Assembly: GCF_026652115.1 (NCBI RefSeq)
Contig: NZ_JAPPSQ010000025.1
Location: forward strand, 1 to 38,291
Length of the DNA stretch: 38,291 bases
Direction of reading: 5' to 3'
Origin: Algoriphagus sp. PAP.12
GTDB taxonomy: Bacteria; Bacteroidota; Bacteroidia; Cytophagales; Cyclobacteriaceae
Both the position numbers and the translations under genes were made by a program. Shown one piece after another: positions 17,841 to 26,548 of this stretch. Below the pieces are notes generated by a model. The model did not search any database. It was given only the letters and a program-made list of their open reading frames with translations, and was not told the origin of the DNA. Numbering within the stretch: the first letter of the stretch is position 1; each line of letters opens with the position of its first letter.

Positions 17841-18518
17841 TCAATTACGAACCTTTTTGGATGAGGAAATTCCCATCCTGTTTTTGAAGTCATAAAAGAT
17901 AGAAAGCCTCAAATCTGAACCTTCACTTTTTGCAAGGATCTCGTCTTCAGTACATAGAAATTTTCGGTGATAAGGCCATTCACTTTGGAAATCGATGAAA
18001 TAGCATTTTTTAATTTGCTGGATTATTTGAAACAATTCCCTCAAACCATATTCAATACCATGATACTTCCCTTCATAGAATAAAAAAGGACTGATCCTAA
18101 AATTGGATTTATAAACAAAATTTGGGGGAGGATAAAATCCAAGTCCATTTAAAGCTTGATCATTGATATAAACTCTACCTTCCTTAACGGGCATTTCACC
18201 TTCATTCCCAGCACCAATTGGGAAGTAGTCACCTTCCTCCTCCTCAAGGAAGAATAGTAGTTTTTGACCAACTTGGTATGGAGTCCATCTCATAGCGCAA
18301 GTCCAGTCTATAAATCTTCTGATTTTAAGGAAGCCCCAATGATTTGTCAAAGACTCCTCCACTTTGATCGTAAAATAGATAGGATCAACATATACAATTG
18401 TCCCTACAACAACTTTATCAGCATATAAAGCCAATTCATATAAATTAAGCTGTTCATATTCAGCCTTGCAAATGGTGCTGAATGGAATAACGAACAGAAA
18501 AAATAAAAGCTTCTTCAT
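17841..18518 (-). CDS. Exported protein of unknown function
   Basis: About 225 residues from the preferred start MKKLLFFLFVIPF (18518). The ATG 33 bp upstream would add 11 residues before the signal peptide. Cleavage is likely after TICKA. The mature part has a VVVGTIVYVDPIYFTIKVEESL stretch and acidic loops, as seen in small secreted Bacteroidota proteins that measure or bind surface components, but I recognise no domain. Two or three Cys residues are present. It lies alone between the DUF2306 and fadD genes. Confidence 0.6.
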   Translation of the reverse strand: MKKLLFFLFVIPFSTICKAEYEQLNLYELALYADKVVVGTIVYVDPIYFTIKVEESLTNHWGFLKIRRFIDWTCAMRWTPYQVGQKLLFFLEEEEGDYFPIGAGNEGEMPVKEGRVYINDQALNGLGFYPPPNFVYKSNFRISPFLFYEGKYHGIEYGLRELFQIIQQIKKCYFIDFQSEWPYHRKFLCTEDEILAKSEGSDLRLSIFYDFKNRMGISSSKKVRN

Positions 18519-18590
18519 TGCTTGCGTTTCAATGAATTTATAAAAAATCAAAGCCCTTCACTTAAATTTTGCGTTAATCGGTGTTAACCC

Positions 18591-18618
18591 AAAAAAAGGC
18601 CTAAATTTCTTTAAGCCT
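18591..18618 (-). terminator. Terminator of the fadD operon
   Basis: On the minus strand AGGCTTAAA pairs with TTTAGGCCT, allowing one G-U pair, and is followed by seven T residues. It closes the acyl-CoA dehydrogenase-fadD unit. Confidence 0.75.
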
Positions 18619-18629
18619 CCAATTCTAAT

Positions 18630-20312
18630 TTATGCTTTCATCTTTTCCATATGAGCTTCCTTGATTTTCCTTCTGAGGATTTTGCCCACGTTGGATTTTG
18701 GAAGTTCATCCGTGAAATAAACCTCTTTTGGGACCTTGTAATTGGTCAAATATTGGTGGCAATGCGCAATTACTTGCTCTGAAGTCACAGATTTGTCTTT
18801 TGGAACGATATAGGCGACTACCCTTTCTGTAGATTTTGGATCTGGCATCCCGATTACTCCTACCTCTGTCACTTCATCCATGCCAGCTATACAGTCCTCC
18901 ACTTCATTTGGATAAACATTGAATCCTGAAACTAGAATCATTTCTTTCTTTCTGTCTACGATCTTGAAGAATCCATCTTCATCCATTACTCCAATGTCAC
19001 CTGATTTAAACCATTCCCCATGCATCACATTGGCAGTTTCCTCAGGTCGGTTCCAATAGCCTTTCATTACCTGTGGTCCTTTGATCAGCACCTCACCTCT
19101 TTCCCCCAGTGGAAGTTCATTTCCATCATCGTCAGCGATCATCATTTCTGTATTGGGAAGTGGAATCCCGATAGTTCCGATTCTTTCGGTTCCATCAATC
19201 GGATTACAGGAAGCGACAGGTGAAGTCTCGGTTAAACCGTAACCTTCTGCCAGTGGGACACCCGTCAAAGATTTCCATTGCTCAGCGGTATATTTTTGAA
19301 CGGCCATCCCCCCTCCAACTGCGATTTTCAACTTCTTAAAATTCAAGCTTTTGAATGACTCTTGATTCAATAATCCATTGAAAAGGGTGTTGACTCCAGT
19401 GAAGACTGTAAACTCATGTTTGGATAAATCCTTACAAAAAGCCTTCATATCTCTTGGATTGGTAATCAGCAAGTTATGAGCCCCAATTTTCATCATTGCT
19501 AAGCAATTGACAGTCAAGGCAAAGATGTGATAAAGTGGTAAAGCAGTCACCACCAATTCTTCTCGTTCTTTCAATTTGGGCTTCATCCAGGCAGAGATCT
19601 GCTGCATGTTGGCAACGATATTCCCATGGGTCAGTTCGGCTCCTTTTGAAACTCCTGTGGTACCTCCAGTGTATTGCAAGTAAGCGGTATCTTCTAGGCT
19701 AATCGTCTCCTTGGAGAAAGAATAGTTAGCCCCTTTTGCCAAAGCATCTTTAAATGAAACTGCACCTGGAATTGAAAAAGCTGGAACCATCTTTTTGATA
19801 TGCTTGACAACCAAGTTGACAATTGTTCCTTTTAAAACACCCAACAAATCTCCCAGTTCAGTTACTACCACATGTTTGGCTTTGATTTTGCCCATAATCT
19901 TCTCCAGATTACTTGCAAAATTTGCGACGATAACCACCACATCAGCTCCCGAATCATTGAACTGATGCTCCATTTCGGATGGTGTATAAAGTGGATTGGT
20001 ATTTACTACAATCATCCCGGCTCGCAATGCCCCAAACATTACCACAGGATATTGAAGCGTATTGGGCATTTGAACAGCAATTCGGGAGCCTTTTGGAAGT
20101 TTCAGCTCTTTAGATAAGTAATTGGCAAATTTGGCACTTAGTGAATCCAGTTCAGTAAATGACATGGTTTTACCCATGCACTCATAGGCTACTGCATTCT
20201 GATATTTTTTAACACTTTCATCAAAAAGATCCACGACGCTTGAATAAGCTTCGCAGTTTACCTCTTTATCAACAGAGGGCGGATAGTGTTTTAACCAAGG
20301 ATATTCTTTCAT
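18630..20312 (-). CDS. fadD: Long-chain fatty acid-CoA ligase
   Basis: Activates long-chain fatty acids to acyl-CoA with ATP. About 560 residues from the chosen start MKEYPWLKHYPPSVDKE (20312), which aligns with the usual FadD N terminus, whereas the ATG at 20345 adds 11 atypical residues. The ATP/AMP signature YTGGTTGVSKGA is present, as are AEGYGLTETSP, the hinge region WFKSGDIGVMDEDGFFKIVDRKKEM and the C-terminal catalytic Lys region PKSNVGKILRR. It follows the acyl-CoA dehydrogenase gene by about 48 bp on the same strand, so activation and the first beta-oxidation step are co-expressed. Confidence 0.93.
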   Translation of the reverse strand: MKEYPWLKHYPPSVDKEVNCEAYSSVVDLFDESVKKYQNAVAYECMGKTMSFTELDSLSAKFANYLSKELKLPKGSRIAVQMPNTLQYPVVMFGALRAGMIVVNTNPLYTPSEMEHQFNDSGADVVVIVANFASNLEKIMGKIKAKHVVVTELGDLLGVLKGTIVNLVVKHIKKMVPAFSIPGAVSFKDALAKGANYSFSKETISLEDTAYLQYTGGTTGVSKGAELTHGNIVANMQQISAWMKPKLKEREELVVTALPLYHIFALTVNCLAMMKIGAHNLLITNPRDMKAFCKDLSKHEFTVFTGVNTLFNGLLNQESFKSLNFKKLKIAVGGGMAVQKYTAEQWKSLTGVPLAEGYGLTETSPVASCNPIDGTERIGTIGIPLPNTEMMIADDDGNELPLGERGEVLIKGPQVMKGYWNRPEETANVMHGEWFKSGDIGVMDEDGFFKIVDRKKEMILVSGFNVYPNEVEDCIAGMDEVTEVGVIGMPDPKSTERVVAYIVPKDKSVTSEQVIAHCHQYLTNYKVPKEVYFTDELPKSNVGKILRRKIKEAHMEKMKA

Positions 20313-20360
20313 TATCAGGTTTTTTGGGTGATTCTGTGGGTTCAAAGATTGAATATACTC

Positions 20361-21518
20361 TTATTTCAATATTTTTCGGGCTATTAACTCCTTCATAATT
20401 TCATTGGTTCCGGCATAAATTCGCTGGACTCTGGCATCAGCATAGGCCCTAGCCACTCCATACTCCCACATGTAGCCATAGCCTCCATGAAGCTGGACAC
20501 ATTCATCTGCCACTTTGCACTGGAGTTCTGTCATATTGTATTTGGCTGCAGAAGCCATCGCTGAGTCTAATTTGCCCTCATTGTGCAATTGAACCAGATA
20601 GTCGCAATATATCCTTCCCTGTTCCAAAGCAGCAGTCATCTCAGCTAGTTTAAATCTTGTATTCTGGAATTCGGATAGACTTTTGTTAAAGGCCTTCCTT
20701 TCCTTAACATACTCCACCGTAGATTGGAGCATATATTCTCCCAAAGCTACAGCGGCCAAAGCAACTACCAAGCGTTCTTGAGCCAATTCTGTCATTAAAT
20801 ATTTGAATCCTTCCCCTTCTTTTCCCAACAGGTTTTCTTTAGGGACTTTTACGTCTTCAAAAAAGAGTTCACAGGTATCCTGCGCATGAAGGCCTACTTT
20901 TTCAAAAGGTTTTCCTTTCGAGTAACCTTTCATATCATTGTCCATGAGGATCAATGAAATCCCTTTCGCACCTTTGGAAGGATCTGTTTTAACGGCGACA
21001 ACAACAACATCTGACAAATATCCATTAGTGATAAAAGTCTTGGATCCATTGACCAAATAATGATCTCCCTGATCGGCGGCAGAGGTCCTAATTCCCTGCA
21101 AATCTGATCCAGCCCCCGGCTCGGTCATGGCTACAGCTCCGATAAATTCACCTGAAACCATCTTGGGAATGTATTTATTCAAAACTGCTTGGGTACCATA
21201 ATGCAAAATATAGGGCATCACAATATCACTGTGCAAAGGATAGCCAATGGCAGGTCCAGAACAACCGCTCAACCCTAATTCTTCAATCAAAATGGCATTG
21301 AATCGAAAATCCTGAATGTTCATCCCTCCTAATTCTTCAGGAGCTTGAATTCCCAAAAATCCATTTTCGCCTAATTTGAGCCAGGATTCGCGGGAAACCA
21401 TTTTTTGCTTTTCCCACTCTGCATTATGAGGGGTTATTTCTCTGGCAATAAAATCTCTAACACTTTGCCGAAAAAGCTCATGCTCTTCGGTAAATAACAT
21501 TCTAGGTAGTCCAAACAT
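20361..21518 (-). CDS. Acyl-CoA dehydrogenase
   Basis: 385-residue FAD-dependent dehydrogenase for the first beta-oxidation step. It has the FAD/substrate motif AVAMTEPGAGSDLQGI, the GLHAQDTCELFFEDV loop and the C-terminal signature QLHGGYGYMWEYGVARAYADARV, followed by RIYAGTNEIMKELIAR. The catalytic Glu is most likely in YAGTNE. It is the first gene of the fadD operon and divergent from the kinase gene at 21670. Length is normal. Chain-length preference cannot be read from the sequence; similarity of the opening LPRMLFTEEHELFRQSVRDF to long-chain types is suggestive. Confidence 0.93.
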   Translation of the reverse strand: MFGLPRMLFTEEHELFRQSVRDFIAREITPHNAEWEKQKMVSRESWLKLGENGFLGIQAPEELGGMNIQDFRFNAILIEELGLSGCSGPAIGYPLHSDIVMPYILHYGTQAVLNKYIPKMVSGEFIGAVAMTEPGAGSDLQGIRTSAADQGDHYLVNGSKTFITNGYLSDVVVVAVKTDPSKGAKGISLILMDNDMKGYSKGKPFEKVGLHAQDTCELFFEDVKVPKENLLGKEGEGFKYLMTELAQERLVVALAAVALGEYMLQSTVEYVKERKAFNKSLSEFQNTRFKLAEMTAALEQGRIYCDYLVQLHNEGKLDSAMASAAKYNMTELQCKVADECVQLHGGYGYMWEYGVARAYADARVQRIYAGTNEIMKELIARKILK

Positions 21519-21669
21519 TGGGTTTATATCTTTATGGTTATTTCAAAAATAAAAAAATAGATCATTTCAGAGGCTTTACGGCATATTTGATTTCAAAATA
21601 CCAACAAAAAAAAGAGGTTCCATATTTTAAATATTCGCCTTATTTTGATCCACCTAAACAAACGTTTTC

Positions 21670-22629
21670 ATGCAATTAACCTATGATTCTCTTCCAGAGG
21701 ATTTGATCAAATTTAATTTTTGGAATCCTGAAGAATCCATCATTTCTGTTGCTCCTGCTGGTGAAAGTAATATGAACGTTGTATTAAGGGTAAATACCAA
21801 TCAGCGATCCGTAATAATCAAACAATCCAAACCCTACGTTCGGAAATTCCCTCAGATCCCTGCCCCCATTAACAGAATCGATGTAGAATTCAACTTTTAT
21901 CACCTAATCAATTCAAATAAGGTTCTGGCGGGATTTTCTCCCAAAATCCTCAAATACTGCATAACTGAGCATACATTAATCATCCAGGATTTAGGAGATG
22001 AAGGAGACTTTGCAGGTATATATTCTCAATCAAGAAAATTGACTTCTGATCAATTGATGGACTTGGTTGTTTATATGGATACACTTCATAAACTTCCTAT
22101 TTCTAATTATCCAGAAAATATAGAGATGCGGAAATTAAATCATGAGCATGTTTTCCATTTCCCTTTCATGGAAGAAAATGGCTTTGATCTCGATACCATC
22201 CAACCTGGCCTGCAAGAGTTGAGTTTGGAATGGAAACAAGACTCAAGTCTTAAACAAGAAATTGAGAAGCTAGGATATCGGTACCTGAGTTCTGGAGACA
22301 CTCTTTTGCATGGAGATTTTTATCCTGGAAGTTGGATCAGCTCCTCTGGTGAAATCAAGGTAATAGATCCAGAATTTAGTTTTAAGGGTGATGCTGAATT
22401 CGATTTGGGAGTATTCCTTGCCCATGGGGATTTCTGTGGGATGACAGAGTCCTTTGAAAATGCCATTGAATTAAATTATCACAGAGCATTCGACGCTAAA
22501 TTGGCTAACCAATACCGAGGAGTGGAATTACTCAGAAGGCTGATAGGTATTGCCCAATTGCCACTGTCTTTAACACTAGAAAAGAAGAGGGAATTGATGG
22601 AAAAAGCCAGAAATTTCATTCTCTCATGA
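21670..22629 (+). CDS. APH-fold small-molecule kinase, methylthioribose-kinase-like
   Basis: 319-residue protein of the aminoglycoside/choline/methylthioribose kinase fold. It shows PAGESNMNVVLRV as nucleotide loop, VIIKQSKPYVRKFPQ with the ATP-binding Lys, the Brenner-type catalytic motif LLHGDFYPGSWI, and VIDPEFSF with the metal-binding Asp. IKQ-x-PYVR and VIDPEF-x-F are hallmarks seen in methylthioribose kinase (MtnK), but it is about 80 residues shorter than MtnK and no other methionine-salvage gene is in the window. The stop overlaps the next start by 4 bp (ATGA), indicating translational coupling with an ADP-ribosylglycohydrolase. The substrate could be a ribose-linked compound; this is inference. 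Confidence 0.75.
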   Translation: MQLTYDSLPEDLIKFNFWNPEESIISVAPAGESNMNVVLRVNTNQRSVIIKQSKPYVRKFPQIPAPINRIDVEFNFYHLINSNKVLAGFSPKILKYCITEHTLIIQDLGDEGDFAGIYSQSRKLTSDQLMDLVVYMDTLHKLPISNYPENIEMRKLNHEHVFHFPFMEENGFDLDTIQPGLQELSLEWKQDSSLKQEIEKLGYRYLSSGDTLLHGDFYPGSWISSSGEIKVIDPEFSFKGDAEFDLGVFLAHGDFCGMTESFENAIELNYHRAFDAKLANQYRGVELLRRLIGIAQLPLSLTLEKKRELMEKARNFILS

Positions 22630-23852
22630 AATCCAACCTTCTCATAGCGTTTTTGGTTTTGCTACTTGTATCCTGCAGCAGTCCCAAACCAGAACCCCTC
22701 GATAAATTGGCTGAATCAGGTCTTTCCCAATCAGAACTTCAGGATAGAATTCAAGGTATGATTGTGGGAGCAGCAATAGGTGATGCTATGGGAGCCCCAA
22801 CAGAAATGTGGTCCAGAAATGACATTCAGGCCACATATGGATTTGTCTCAAGCTTAGACACGATGGTTCGGGAAGTTTCTCCTGAAGGTATTTGGGTAGC
22901 GGATCTACCGGCTGGAGGGACTACAGATGATACCCGATGGAAAGTTTTGGCAGGTGAATACCTACTAACTCAATCTTCCAATGAACTCGATCCTCAGGAC
23001 TTTGCTGCCCAAATTTATCAGCAATACAAAGCGTACTTTGACCAATTGTCCCATCTTGACAGTTCCGATGAGAAAGGAATCGAAAATGCATTCTTGCGAG
23101 TTGCTTGGCTTCAGGAATGGGCAAAAGTAAGCCAGCCATATCTAAAGAATGATTTAACAGGCTATGCAGACACCTTGGGCAGATTTTATGGAGGTGAAAT
23201 GGTTTGTGCCGGCCTTTTATATGCGCCAAGTTTAGGAGTTTATTTTCCAGGTAATCCCCAAAAAGCCTATGAGGAAGCCTTTAAACTATCAATTTATGAT
23301 TTGGGATATGCAAAAGATTTGACGGCCCTATCTGCTGCCATGACTGCTGCTGGAATGAAAAAAGGGGCCACTTCAGATTCATTATTAGCTAGCCAAGCTC
23401 TTGACCCTTCTCATTATTTTCAAAGCAGATTGGTTGGCAGAACTGCCAATAGGATACTTAATGATGCAATTTGGATAGCTGAAGAGGCCAAGAAACTGGA
23501 TAGTTTAAATAACTACTTTGATCCAAAAAGTCCAGCTTTAGGCTTTGCCTATGAGCAATTGGATCAAAGACTTCAGGATATGCCATTTCATGCTGGAGAA
23601 ATCTACCTGCAAACCATCACAGCGATGGTTTATGCAGATTTTGATTTTATGAATACGTTGATTTTTCTAACGAACTATGGTCGGGACAATGATACTACAG
23701 CTGCTTTGGCTGGCGGTATTTTAGGTGCGTTTTATGGATTTGAGGCTCTGCCTGACAAAGAAAAAAAACAAGTCCTAGAAGTTAATAAAGTCATTTTAAA
23801 TCAAGATCTAGAAAAATTGGCGGCTGCAATCAGCGAGCACATGGCCCACTAA
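22626..23852 (+). CDS. ADP-ribosylglycohydrolase-family lipoprotein
   Basis: 408-residue protein with a lipoprotein signal (lipobox LLVSC, Cys17) and an ADP-ribosylglycohydrolase (DraG/ARH) domain. Metal-site motifs are present: GAAIGDAMGAPTE (residues 48-60), TTDDT with Asp101-Asp102, and GRDNDT (352-357). The catalytic residues are thus intact, but the protein is predicted to sit in the envelope, whereas DraG-type enzymes act on cytosolic proteins. Lipoprotein members are common in Bacteroidota and their substrate is unknown. It is translationally coupled to the preceding kinase, which suggests that the glycosidic product is phosphorylated after import. Confidence 0.85.
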   Translation: MKSNLLIAFLVLLLVSCSSPKPEPLDKLAESGLSQSELQDRIQGMIVGAAIGDAMGAPTEMWSRNDIQATYGFVSSLDTMVREVSPEGIWVADLPAGGTTDDTRWKVLAGEYLLTQSSNELDPQDFAAQIYQQYKAYFDQLSHLDSSDEKGIENAFLRVAWLQEWAKVSQPYLKNDLTGYADTLGRFYGGEMVCAGLLYAPSLGVYFPGNPQKAYEEAFKLSIYDLGYAKDLTALSAAMTAAGMKKGATSDSLLASQALDPSHYFQSRLVGRTANRILNDAIWIAEEAKKLDSLNNYFDPKSPALGFAYEQLDQRLQDMPFHAGEIYLQTITAMVYADFDFMNTLIFLTNYGRDNDTTAALAGGILGAFYGFEALPDKEKKQVLEVNKVILNQDLEKLAAAISEHMAH

Positions 23853-23860
23853 TTTTTGCA

Positions 23861-23889
23861 TAAAAAAAGTCCCGGATTTCTCCGGGACT
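23861..23889 (-). terminator. Terminator of the exported-protein gene
   Basis: AGTCCCGGA and TCCGGGACT arms with a 4-nt loop. The run of A on the plus-strand left side gives the U tract for minus-strand transcription. It can also cap the glycohydrolase transcript, although no T run follows on that side. Confidence 0.85.
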
Positions 23890-23909
23890 ACCTTCAAAGC
23901 TGGTTTAGT

Positions 23910-24497
23910 TTAGAAATGAAGGATTCTGGTTCTTCCTTTTACATCGGTTACTTCCATGTAAACATCTTCAGGATTTACTCCCTCTAATTTATAGTCTTTG
24001 CGGAATCCATCAGGATGATCGATAGTCTCAGTGTAAATGACTTTGTCAGTGTCTTCGTATCGAATTTTCACATCTACACCCGGCTCAGTAAGACCTATTA
24101 CAGCCAAATTGATAGTTTCATCATCGATGATTTTACCATAAGCCATTAAAGGATACTCTCTGATCTCCTTCTTCTTGTCAAAAGTCTCAACGGTATAGGT
24201 TACCTCTTCGTCTTCTGTGGTGATTTTCACCTGATACTCCCCGCAAGGCAGGCTATTCAAATCGTAAGGAACCAATACATTCTCGTCAGTTGCTTTTACT
24301 TTTCTTTGGTGTAGGATTTTTCCATTTTCATCCATGATAGCCACTTTGGCTTTTCCTACTCCCTCTTTCAATAATACATTGACTTTCTTGAACTTAGCTC
24401 TTGCGTCAGAAAGTGCCATTAAATCTTCGTTGTCATTAGATGCCAGAGCGCTTGTAGCTAAAAGTCCGGCTAGTGCGAAAGTGAATAAAGTTTTCAT
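23910..24497 (-). CDS. Small exported protein, paralogue A
   Basis: About 195 residues from MKTLFTFALAGLLA (24497), preferred to the ATG at 24554 because it begins a clean signal peptide ending in ALAS. The mature protein is rich in charged residues and beta-prone. It contains ILHQRKVKATDENVLVPYDL, then LPCGEYQVKI, LMAYGKIIDDETINLAVIGL, EPGVDVKIRYE and TETIDHPDGF. These repeats of short beta-strands resemble the Por-secretion-like or Ig-like modules used in Bacteroidota surface proteins, but no named domain is certain. A paralogue lies at 25611-26198 with the same layout, and the 5' regions are also related. Function unknown. Confidence 0.75.
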   Translation of the reverse strand: MKTLFTFALAGLLATSALASNDNEDLMALSDARAKFKKVNVLLKEGVGKAKVAIMDENGKILHQRKVKATDENVLVPYDLNSLPCGEYQVKITTEDEEVTYTVETFDKKKEIREYPLMAYGKIIDDETINLAVIGLTEPGVDVKIRYEDTDKVIYTETIDHPDGFRKDYKLEGVNPEDVYMEVTDVKGRTRILHF

Positions 24498-25074
24498 AGT
24501 GTCTGTTGTTGGTTTAGCATTGTTGTGATTTACCTTATGCCAACCACATACCAAATAAGCTTTGCCATGCCAAAACCCACTCTTTCAAATAGGATGATTT
24601 TTAGAAAAATTAAGATTTACACAAAATATTATTCTGTTCATTTGATCATTTTTTAACAAAACCTGTATTTCTTCTGTACACTTTTCCGTTCGGTTGTCAC
24701 AGTGCCGTACAGTTTTGTATGGTTTTCGAAAAATGCCAAGGTTACACCTTATTGTGTTTGTTAAGGAAAAATAATTTTCAAAAAAATATTTTTGATAAAA
24801 GTCAATTTTATTGAGTCGTTCAAACCTGTACGCTTGTGTACATCTCTTGTCCGCACAGACACAAAGTTTTCGGACACTCAATCGATTGCGAAGTCTGAAA
24901 ATCAAGGTTTTGTAAAGAAATCAAAACCTTAACATGAACAAGTTCAAGTATTATTTTACTTGATTTGAAAATGATTATTCATGAAAATCAGGACTTAAGT
25001 TTCATAAAACACATCCTTAAATCTTTGTCGCAAAAAGCTCTGGACAGACGTATAGACTCCAAATTCGATTCAAT
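24498..25074. promoter_or_regulatory. 577-bp intergenic region, left copy of a duplicated regulatory region
   Basis: This holds the leader and promoter of the exported protein on the minus strand and of the lipoprotein on the plus strand. Blocks also found in 26199-26548 are GATGATTTTTAGA (24593), AAGGTTACAC (24738), CCTGTACG followed by GTACA (about 24828) and TTTTCGGACA (about 24867). The offset between copies is about 1.67-1.69 kb throughout. A TGTCCG/CGGACA inverted repeat (24848-24853 and 24871-24876) and an operator-like site at 24877 are specific to this copy. The reading frame 24585-24905 on the minus strand does not look like protein. Confidence 0.6.
24877..24890. promoter_or_regulatory. 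Possible outlying LacI operator
   Basis: CTCAATCGATTGCG matches the perfect operator at 1443 in 13 of 14 positions. It is 185 bp before the lipoprotein gene at 25075 and about 380 bp before the exported protein gene on the other strand, which is further than in the other cases. It could be a true regulon member or chance. Confidence 0.35.
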
Positions 25075-25554
25075 ATGAAAAAGCTATCTCTTCTTGCCTT
25101 GTCATTATTGTTTTATTTAGGTGCATGTGGGCTGGTCCAAAATGAACCTGAGCTGATTATTGACCCGAATCGATCCTTTTTAGAGGGGGAATGGAACCTA
25201 GTCAAAAGCATGGGTTCTATGATCAATATTGTGCTCGAAGGAGATGATTTAAAGCGTAAAGAGGTTTATACTTTCTTTAATGATGGAACCTATAGCAAAA
25301 CGGTAGAGGATGGGGATTACAAAGCATCAGCCTCTGGCACCTTTGAAATTGAGGAAGTCTCAGAGGGTTTTAGTGAAAATTATCTAGCTATAGCAGTGCT
25401 AAGCCAAACTGAAGGTGATGCCTATGCCTACAACTGTACAAGTGAAGAGATAGAAAAGGAATACCTTCACATTTCCAAAGAAGGAACTCTGGAAAATATC
25501 AGCTGGGCTCCCTGTGACGGACCTTATTTGGTCTATCAAAAAATAGAGGACTAA
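25075..25554 (+). CDS. Small lipocalin-like lipoprotein
   Basis: 159-residue protein with a lipoprotein signal (lipobox YLGAC, Cys18). The mature part has the layout of Bacteroidota lipocalin-like proteins: LEGEWNLVKSMG near the start, then VYTFFNDGTYSKTVEDGDYKASASGTFEI and a C-terminal LVYQKIED strand. These patterns (W near the first strand, F-x-DGTY turn, SGTFEI) are shared by that group, which probably binds small ligands in the envelope. It is monocistronic, inserted between the two paralogous exported protein genes on the opposite strand. Ligand unknown. Confidence 0.7.
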   Translation: MKKLSLLALSLLFYLGACGLVQNEPELIIDPNRSFLEGEWNLVKSMGSMINIVLEGDDLKRKEVYTFFNDGTYSKTVEDGDYKASASGTFEIEEVSEGFSENYLAIAVLSQTEGDAYAYNCTSEEIEKEYLHISKEGTLENISWAPCDGPYLVYQKIED

Positions 25555-25564
25555 TTCAACGCAA

Positions 25565-25592
25565 AAAAGCCATCCCGAATGGGATGGCTTTT
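25565..25592. terminator. Bidirectional terminator
   Basis: AAAAGCCATCCC (25565-25576) and GGGATGGCTTTT (25581-25592) with a GAAT loop. It serves the convergent lipoprotein gene and paralogue B. Confidence 0.9.
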
Positions 25593-25610
25593 ACCTATCA
25601 ATATGTCTAT

Positions 25611-26198
25611 TTAAAAGTATAGTGACTTTACTTTTCCTTTTTTGTCTTTCACTTCTACCATGACATCAGATGTATCGATATTGTTGAATTTGTAAACTTT
25701 TGAAAATGCTTCAGGCTGATCAATAGTTTCAGTAAGCAATATCTTATTAGTGAACTTTTCTTTGATTGTAACATCAACTCCTGGCTCCTGAAGACCAATT
25801 ACAGTCAATTTCAATGAATTATTAGCTACTTCTTTGCCATATGCCATCATTCCTGGCGCTACTGGCTGAAATTCTGATTTGCTGGTCGTGAAATCATATA
25901 CCATTTGTTCTTCATCTGACCTTACCTCCAATGAGTAATTTCCTTCAGGTAAATTCTCCAAGTTATAAGGAAGGACAACGTCCTTGTCATAGTCTTTGAT
26001 TTTGGACTTTGCCAAGACTTTACCTCTTTGGTCCAAAAGGGTCACCTTAACAGGACCGCTTTCTTGATTCAAATAAAGGCTTACTTTTTGATCTTTTGCA
26101 ACTACAGTTGCTACGTCTTTCAAATCTTCATTGCTGGCGTTTGCTATGCTTGTACTAGCTAAAAGTCCAGCTGCTACTAGTGATAATAAAGTTTTCAT
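25611..26198 (-). CDS. Small exported protein, paralogue B
   Basis: About 195 residues from MKTLLSLVAAGLLAST (26198), with signal cleavage likely after SIANA. It aligns over its whole length with the protein at 23910-24497. Shared stretches include VLPYNLENLPEGNYSLEV, MMAYGKEVANNSLKLTVIGL, QEPGVDVTIKE and TETIDQPEAF. The leader CTAAACCAACAA is also shared. The pair therefore arose by tandem duplication and has diverged considerably. No catalytic motif is visible; a structural or binding role outside the cytoplasm is likely. Confidence 0.75.
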   Translation of the reverse strand: MKTLLSLVAAGLLASTSIANASNEDLKDVATVVAKDQKVSLYLNQESGPVKVTLLDQRGKVLAKSKIKDYDKDVVLPYNLENLPEGNYSLEVRSDEEQMVYDFTTSKSEFQPVAPGMMAYGKEVANNSLKLTVIGLQEPGVDVTIKEKFTNKILLTETIDQPEAFSKVYKFNNIDTSDVMVEVKDKKGKVKSLYF

Positions 26199-26489
26199 TT
26201 TTTGTTGGTTTAGATATGCTCTCCTTGTTTCCAATGGCATACCAAACCAAATTTTCTAAACGCTTTCCTCTATTTTTGAAAAGATGATTTTTAGATAATT
26301 TAAGGGAAAATGCTCTTTGAATTAGCTCAAAAAATGAAGCTTTCATAATTCTCAAAATCCAAAAAAATAGCCTATCTCAGCCTAAACGGGCATTTTTTGA
26401 CTTTTGAAAAGGTTACACTTTTTAAGAAAAATTTTCAGAATTTAATTTTAAAAAATCTTCGAAAAAATATTTTCCTTCTGATTTTAAAT
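26199..26489. promoter_or_regulatory. Intergenic region, right copy of the duplicated regulatory region
   Basis: Leader and promoter region of paralogue B. It contains GATGATTTTTAGA (26283-26295) and AAGGTTACAC (26409-26418), both also found about 1.67-1.69 kb to the left. A following AT-rich stretch contains GAAAAAATATTTTC, like the left copy. No gene is seen here. Confidence 0.6.
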
Positions 26490-26517
26490 AAAAAGCCTGT
26501 ACGATACCGTACAAGCT
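26490..26517 (-). terminator. Terminator of the transporter-pncB-pncA-thioesterase operon
   Basis: On the minus strand AGCTTGTACG pairs with CGTACAGGCT (one G-U pair) across a 4-nt loop, then a T run. The stem sequence lies inside the duplicated block, so the terminator of this operon appears to derive from, or to have contributed to, the copied regulatory DNA. Confidence 0.75.
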
Positions 26518-26548
26518 TTGTTCGTTGGGATTCATTTTTTCGGACAAT

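Noticed and set aside
24585..24905. 106-residue minus-strand ORF between the two surface-protein genes
   Set aside because: Composition (many Cys, Arg, Lys, no domain), position inside promoter DNA and lack of a counterpart in the duplicated region speak against a gene.
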